From an uncultured Ardenticatenia bacterium (GTDB taxonomy: Bacteria; Chloroflexota; Anaerolineae; Promineifilales; Promineifilaceae): 9,499 nt of DNA. The translations under genes and the position numbers were made by a program. The number at the start of each line of letters is the position of its first letter. Positions within the stretch are counted from its first letter, which is position 1. The stretch covers positions 1 through 9,499 of the forward strand of contig CALLZA010000660.1 in assembly GCA_937858165.1 (NCBI GenBank). Direction: 5' to 3'. The notes under the pieces are model-generated. The model made no database searches, was not told the origin of the DNA, and saw nothing but the letters and a program-made list of their open reading frames with translations. Of this stretch, positions 7,318 to 9,499 are shown piece after piece.

Positions 7318-7623
7318 ATGGAGCGGACGATCAGCGCAACAGAAGCACGGGTCAGGTTTGGTGAACTCATGCAGCGTGTCGCCGACAGCGGTGAGACCGT
7401 AATTGTTGAGCGCGATGGCGTACCCCGTGTTGCTATCCTTTCCATTGACAGCTATAAGCACCTAAAGGGTGAAGCGTCTCCTTGGGAACAATGGGAAGCG
7501 AGCTTGCGTCGATTGCACGAGCGCTTACGCGCCGAATTGGGTGCTACTCAACTACCTTCCTCCGTCGAGATCATCCGCCAGATGAGAGAGGAGCGGGATG
7601 AACAACTCGCTAGTCTGCGTTGA
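7318..7623 (+). CDS. Phd/YefM-family antitoxin
   Basis: This is a type II antitoxin expected to bind and neutralise the PIN toxin encoded next and, with it, to repress the operon. The N-terminus, residues 1-50 (ISATEARVRFGELMQRV, then GETVIVERDGVPRVAIL), is the standard Phd/YefM DNA-binding and dimer fold. Residues about 54-101 are charged and helical, suited to wrapping the toxin. At 101 residues it is of usual length. AAGGTGA (7305-7311) lies 6 nt before the ATG. It overlaps the toxin gene by 26 bp, as is common for such pairs. Base composition is visibly lower in GC than in the ABC genes, suggesting acquisition by transfer. Confidence 0.9.
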   Translation: MERTISATEARVRFGELMQRVADSGETVIVERDGVPRVAILSIDSYKHLKGEASPWEQWEASLRRLHERLRAELGATQLPSSVEIIRQMREERDEQLASLR

Positions 7624-8032
7624 TGCCAGTGTCATTGTCGATCGTCTGATTGCGCCGGATGATCTCCAGCTACTCGCTCTATGGCAAGCGTGGATAGAGA
7701 ACGATAGGCAGTTGGTCGCGCCCCTTCTGATGCGGTATGAAGTTGTCAATGTGCTTTATCAGATCAGCAAAAAGAGCCAGCTATCGCGAGAAACGGTCAA
7801 CGAGGCTATCCAGGCATTGAATAAAATGCCCCTGCAACTCTACAGTGATCCCGAGATGCACAGTAGCGCCTTCACCCTAGCCAAAGAACTGGCGTTGGGT
7901 GCGACTTACGATGCGCACTATCTGGCTCTGGCTAGCACTCTGGATTGTGAATTTTGGACTCGTGATGCGAGACTTGCCCGCTCCGCCCAGGCGAAGTACA
8001 AGTGGGTTCGGCTACTTGAGTACGCAGTATAG
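7598..8032 (+). CDS. vapC: VapC-type PIN-domain toxin (ribonuclease)
   Basis: This is a predicted Mg-dependent endoribonuclease of the PIN family; VapC toxins cut tRNA or rRNA and stop translation when the antitoxin is lost. At 144 residues it has usual length, and all four acidic positions are present: Asp9 (CVDASVIV), Glu48 (MRYEVVNVLY), Asp105 (GATYDAHYLALA) and Asp123 (TRDARL), so it should be active. AGAGGAG (7587-7593) lies 4 nt before the ATG, inside the antitoxin gene, and the two reading frames overlap by 26 bp. A sample (7741-7800) has 26 of 60 G+C, against 39 of 60 at 6721-6780 in the permease. The RNA target cannot be predicted. Confidence 0.9.
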   Translation: MNNSLVCVDASVIVDRLIAPDDLQLLALWQAWIENDRQLVAPLLMRYEVVNVLYQISKKSQLSRETVNEAIQALNKMPLQLYSDPEMHSSAFTLAKELALGATYDAHYLALASTLDCEFWTRDARLARSAQAKYKWVRLLEYAV

Positions 8033-8041
8033 AAGGCGGCG

Positions 8042-8070
8042 TTGACATCTGAACGCACTTCCGGCATAAT
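8042..8070 (+). promoter_or_regulatory. Strong predicted sigma-70 promoter of the T-box transcript
   Basis: TTGACA (8042-8047, perfect), exactly 17 nt of spacer, then CATAAT (8065-8070, 5 of 6). It begins 10 nt after the toxin stop codon and would start RNA near 8077, just before the T-box Stem I. Confidence 0.75.
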
Positions 8071-8077
8071 TGTCTCT

Positions 8078-8379
8078 AATCAAATACCAACGACCGCGAT
8101 CGAGACGAGTAAGCCGACCCCGCGCTGTCCAGCGAGTCTGAACCCGGTGTGAGTCAGACACAGACGAGCGGCCGAACATCCCTCGGGAGTCGCCAGCCGA
8201 ACGGTCATGCCCAGCATCGCTGGGCCAGCCTAGTAGACCTGGCCGGAGTGGTTCCCCGTTAGCCGAACTGCGACCCTGATGGGGGTCGGCCGAGATGCCG
8301 GGCACGTTCGCCCGGAAGTTGGGTGGTACCGCGAAGACCACGCGCCTTCGTCCCAATAGGGATGAAGGCGTTTTTGTTT
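8078..8379 (+). promoter_or_regulatory. T-box riboswitch (tRNA-sensing leader)
   Basis: This leader reads the charging state of one tRNA and decides between termination and read-through. Stem I: lower helix GCGAT-CGAG (8096-8104) with CTCG (8182-8185) and GTCGC (8189-8193); AGTA (8108-8111) opposite GAAC (8174-8177) makes the specifier-loop S-turn; GCCG/CGGC (8113-8116 with 8169-8172); an apical stem GTCTGA/TCAGAC (8136-8141 with 8154-8159) closes the conserved CGGTGTGAG loop; then GACGAGC (8163-8169). By register with glyQS T-boxes the specifier is AUC (8178-8180), Ile. Middle hairpins lie at 8210-8244, and Stem III is CCGGGC/GCCCGG (8298-8315). The T-box GGGTGGTACCGCG (8321-8333) has bulge UGGU, predicting discriminator A73. 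The antiterminator pairs TTGGG (8319-8323) with CCCAA (8352-8356), excluding the terminator. The downstream gene is alaX. Confidence 0.92.
8343..8379 (+). terminator. Intrinsic terminator of the T-box
   Basis: CGCCTTCGTCCC (8343-8354) pairs over 12 bp with GGGATGAAGGCG (8359-8370), with one G-U pair and an AATA loop, followed by TTTTTGTTT (8371-8379). The left arm includes the CCC used by the antiterminator, so the two folds are mutually exclusive. Confidence 0.93.
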
Positions 8380-8380
8380 G

Positions 8381-8476
8381 GCGCGTCGCACTTTCTGAAG
8401 TGCGTCGCACCTTCTGATGGCCGGTAGCCTACCAAGAACGTGCAACGTACCCCGAAGGTGCGATGCACGCGTAGGG
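8381..8476. repeat. Palindromic repeat array (copy 2)
   Basis: Units GCGCGTCGCACTTTCTGAA (8381-8399) and GTGCGTCGCACCTTCTGAT (8400-8418) match the array at 4403-4475, with 28 nt identical (8389-8416). After a 38-nt interruption, GGTGCGATGCACG (8457-8469) also matches copy 1. The array starts one base after the terminator U-tract and ends about 20 nt before the alaX start, so it fills the space between T-box and gene. Confidence 0.8.
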
Positions 8477-8496
8477 TGCGTAGAACGAGAGAAACA

Positions 8497-9207
8497 ATGA
8501 GCGAAACGCTATATGAGACCGACGCCTACGCTAAGGAGTTCGACGCCGTGGTGACCGAGCAGGTCGAGGGCGGCGTGCTGTTGACACGCACTGCCTTCTA
8601 CCCCGGCGGCGGCGGACAGCCCTGTGACGTAGGCACGCTGGCTGCCGGCGGCCGCGTCTGGAATGTGACCGCGGTCAAGAAGGTCGACGGTCGCCCTGTC
8701 CACTTCCTCGCCGGCGACCTGCCGCCCGTGGGCACGGCCATCACCGGGCGGCTGGACTGGACGCGCCGCTACCAGCTCATGCGCACCCACACCGCCATGC
8801 ACATCCTGTGCGGTGTCGTCTTCCGCGACTACGGCGCACAGGTGACCGGCGGCAACATGGAGCCGCTGCAAGGGCGGATGGACTTTGAATTTGAGACGAT
8901 GCGCGCCGAACTGGTGTCGGCCATCGAGGAGTCGGTCAACGCGGAGGTCGCGGCGGCGCGGCCTGTCCGCGTGCGCATTCTGCCGCGCGACGAGGCGTTC
9001 GCCATTCCCGACCTCATCCGCACCAAGATCAACCTGCTGCCGGAAGGCATCATGGTCGTGCGCACGGTCGAGCTGGCAGGGCTGGACTTGCAGGCCGACG
9101 GCGGCACCCACGTCGCCAACACCAGCGAAGTCGGCCGTGTCCGCATCACCGATTACAAGAGCAAGGGCAAGATTAACAAGCGAATCTATTTGGTGGTTAG
9201 TGACTAG
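8497..9207 (+). CDS. AlaX-type alanyl-tRNA editing protein
   Basis: This is a free-standing trans-editing hydrolase related to the editing domain of alanyl-tRNA synthetase; the family removes Ser (or Gly) wrongly attached to tRNA-Ala in the cytoplasm. From the ATG at 8497 it has 236 residues, the size of medium-length AlaX. Motifs: FYPGGGGQPCDVG (34-46), HTAMH (98-102, two zinc ligands) and DGGTHV (201-206) with His205. The usual zinc Cys of CGGTHV is Asp201 here. The C-terminus is basic (KSKGKINKR). It stands behind a T-box, separated from the terminator by repeat DNA. The ribosome binding site is weak (GAGAG before AAACA). An in-frame ATG at 8440 would start inside the repeat and is rejected. 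The stop codon lies within a 7-nt tandem repeat. Confidence 0.9.
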   Translation: MSETLYETDAYAKEFDAVVTEQVEGGVLLTRTAFYPGGGGQPCDVGTLAAGGRVWNVTAVKKVDGRPVHFLAGDLPPVGTAITGRLDWTRRYQLMRTHTAMHILCGVVFRDYGAQVTGGNMEPLQGRMDFEFETMRAELVSAIEESVNAEVAAARPVRVRILPRDEAFAIPDLIRTKINLLPEGIMVVRTVELAGLDLQADGGTHVANTSEVGRVRITDYKSKGKINKRIYLVVSD

Positions 9208-9245
9208 TAATCAGGGATTAGGGACTAGGGATTAGGGATTAGACA
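9196..9245. repeat. 7-nt tandem repeat (ATTAGGG type) at the contig end
   Basis: Four clear units AGGGATT, AGGGACT, AGGGATT, AGGGATT occupy 9213-9240. The 7-base rhythm can be followed back through GTTAGTG, ACTAGTA and ATCAGGG (from 9196), across the alaX stop codon TAG at 9205-9207. Genomic sequence breaks off at 9245, probably because such repeats stop short-read assembly. Confidence 0.75.
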
Positions 9246-9311
9246 CTGTCTCTTATACACATCTCCGAGCCCAAGAGACCGTACTAGATATCGCATGCCG
9301 CCTTCTGCTTG
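9246..9311 (+). other. Nextera adapter + i7 index + P7 (right end)
   Basis: CTGTCTCTTATACACATCT starts the Nextera mosaic end at 9246. 9280-9287 are CGTACTAG, the same index as at the left end, and 9288-9311 match P7 with three mismatches (a further mismatch lies in the transposase adapter). The errors fit low-quality late read cycles. Genomic DNA ends at about 9245. Confidence 0.97.
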
Positions 9312-9499
9312 ACAAAAAACACACACACACACAACACACACACACACACACAAAAAAAAAAAACACAATCGAGACATCCGTTGACGGCGCATCGCACAAC
9401 GACGTCGCTCACTCCACGCTGTACCAACAAACCAAGAGTACTAGTCCTATCCACACAGACATGCGACTACTCACCAGTAGACCGACGACATCTGGTGAC
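9312..9499. other. Non-genomic read-tail noise (right flank)
   Basis: A/C dinucleotide runs and poly-A (9312-9363), then disordered sequence, follow the P7 end. This mirrors the left flank and is read signal beyond the library molecule, not a genomic microsatellite. Confidence 0.92.

Noticed and set aside
8171..8173. GCC (Ala) as the T-box specifier codon
   Set aside because: It would fit alaX, but these bases are in the helix and flank before the GAAC S-turn strand; in known T-boxes the codon follows that strand. Kept only as an alternative.
8440..8496. Upstream in-frame ATG for alaX at 8440
   Set aside because: The added residues would be translated from the palindromic repeat; the ATG at 8497 begins the conserved protein.
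9213..9240. Telomere-like repeat (TTAGGG or TTTAGGG)
   Set aside because: The unit is ATTAGGG with variants, only four clear copies, beside a bacterial gene; the break is an assembly end with adapter.
9312..9363. (CA)n microsatellite
   Set aside because: It lies beyond the P7 adapter and is a read artefact.

Overview
The window is a contig assembled from a short-read library. Genomic DNA runs from about 237 to 9245. Both ends carry Illumina Nextera/P7 adapter with the same i7 index (CGTACTAG), followed outward by low-complexity and nonsense read tail. Bases 1-236 and 9246-9499 should not be read as biology, and the genomic ends are assembly breaks. The source is a high-GC bacterium. A canonical T-box leader, an alpha/beta-fused E1 dehydrogenase, a two-permease ABC-2 (DUF990-like) exporter and interspersed short palindromic repeats together suggest an environmental Chloroflexota (Caldilineae/Ardenticatenia-like). 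That assignment is inference; no marker gene is present.

Layout. (1) 237-1984, minus strand: secreted trypsin-like S1A protease with Ig-like and fibronectin-like modules and a P-domain cut by the contig end. (2) 1985-2327: divergent spacer with face-to-face promoters that overlap at one -35 box, plus a large imperfect inverted repeat around a GAAACCCGGTTTC palindrome. (3) 2328-4400, plus: fused E1 alpha-beta 2-oxoacid dehydrogenase. (4) 4401-4593: short array of 18-19 nt palindromic repeats and a possible promoter. (5) 4594-7249, plus: three-gene ABC-2 exporter operon (ATPase and two different permeases). (6) 7252-8032, plus: Phd/YefM-type antitoxin and VapC-type PIN toxin, overlapping, with promoter and palindromic operator, clearly lower in GC than their surroundings. 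(7) 8042-9207, plus: strong promoter, complete T-box riboswitch with intrinsic terminator, a second copy of the palindromic repeat, then an AlaX-type alanyl-tRNA editing hydrolase. (8) 9196-9245: 7-nt tandem repeat running over the alaX stop codon to the contig break.

Apart from the ABC operon and the toxin-antitoxin pair, the genes do not form a shared pathway. The most interesting point is the T-box: aligned to classic T-boxes its specifier reads AUC (Ile), and its UGGU bulge predicts a tRNA with discriminator A73, yet the next gene is predicted to edit mischarged tRNA-Ala. Repeat DNA lies between them, so this is either an unexpected regulatory link or a rearranged leader. I see no convincing new multi-gene system here.
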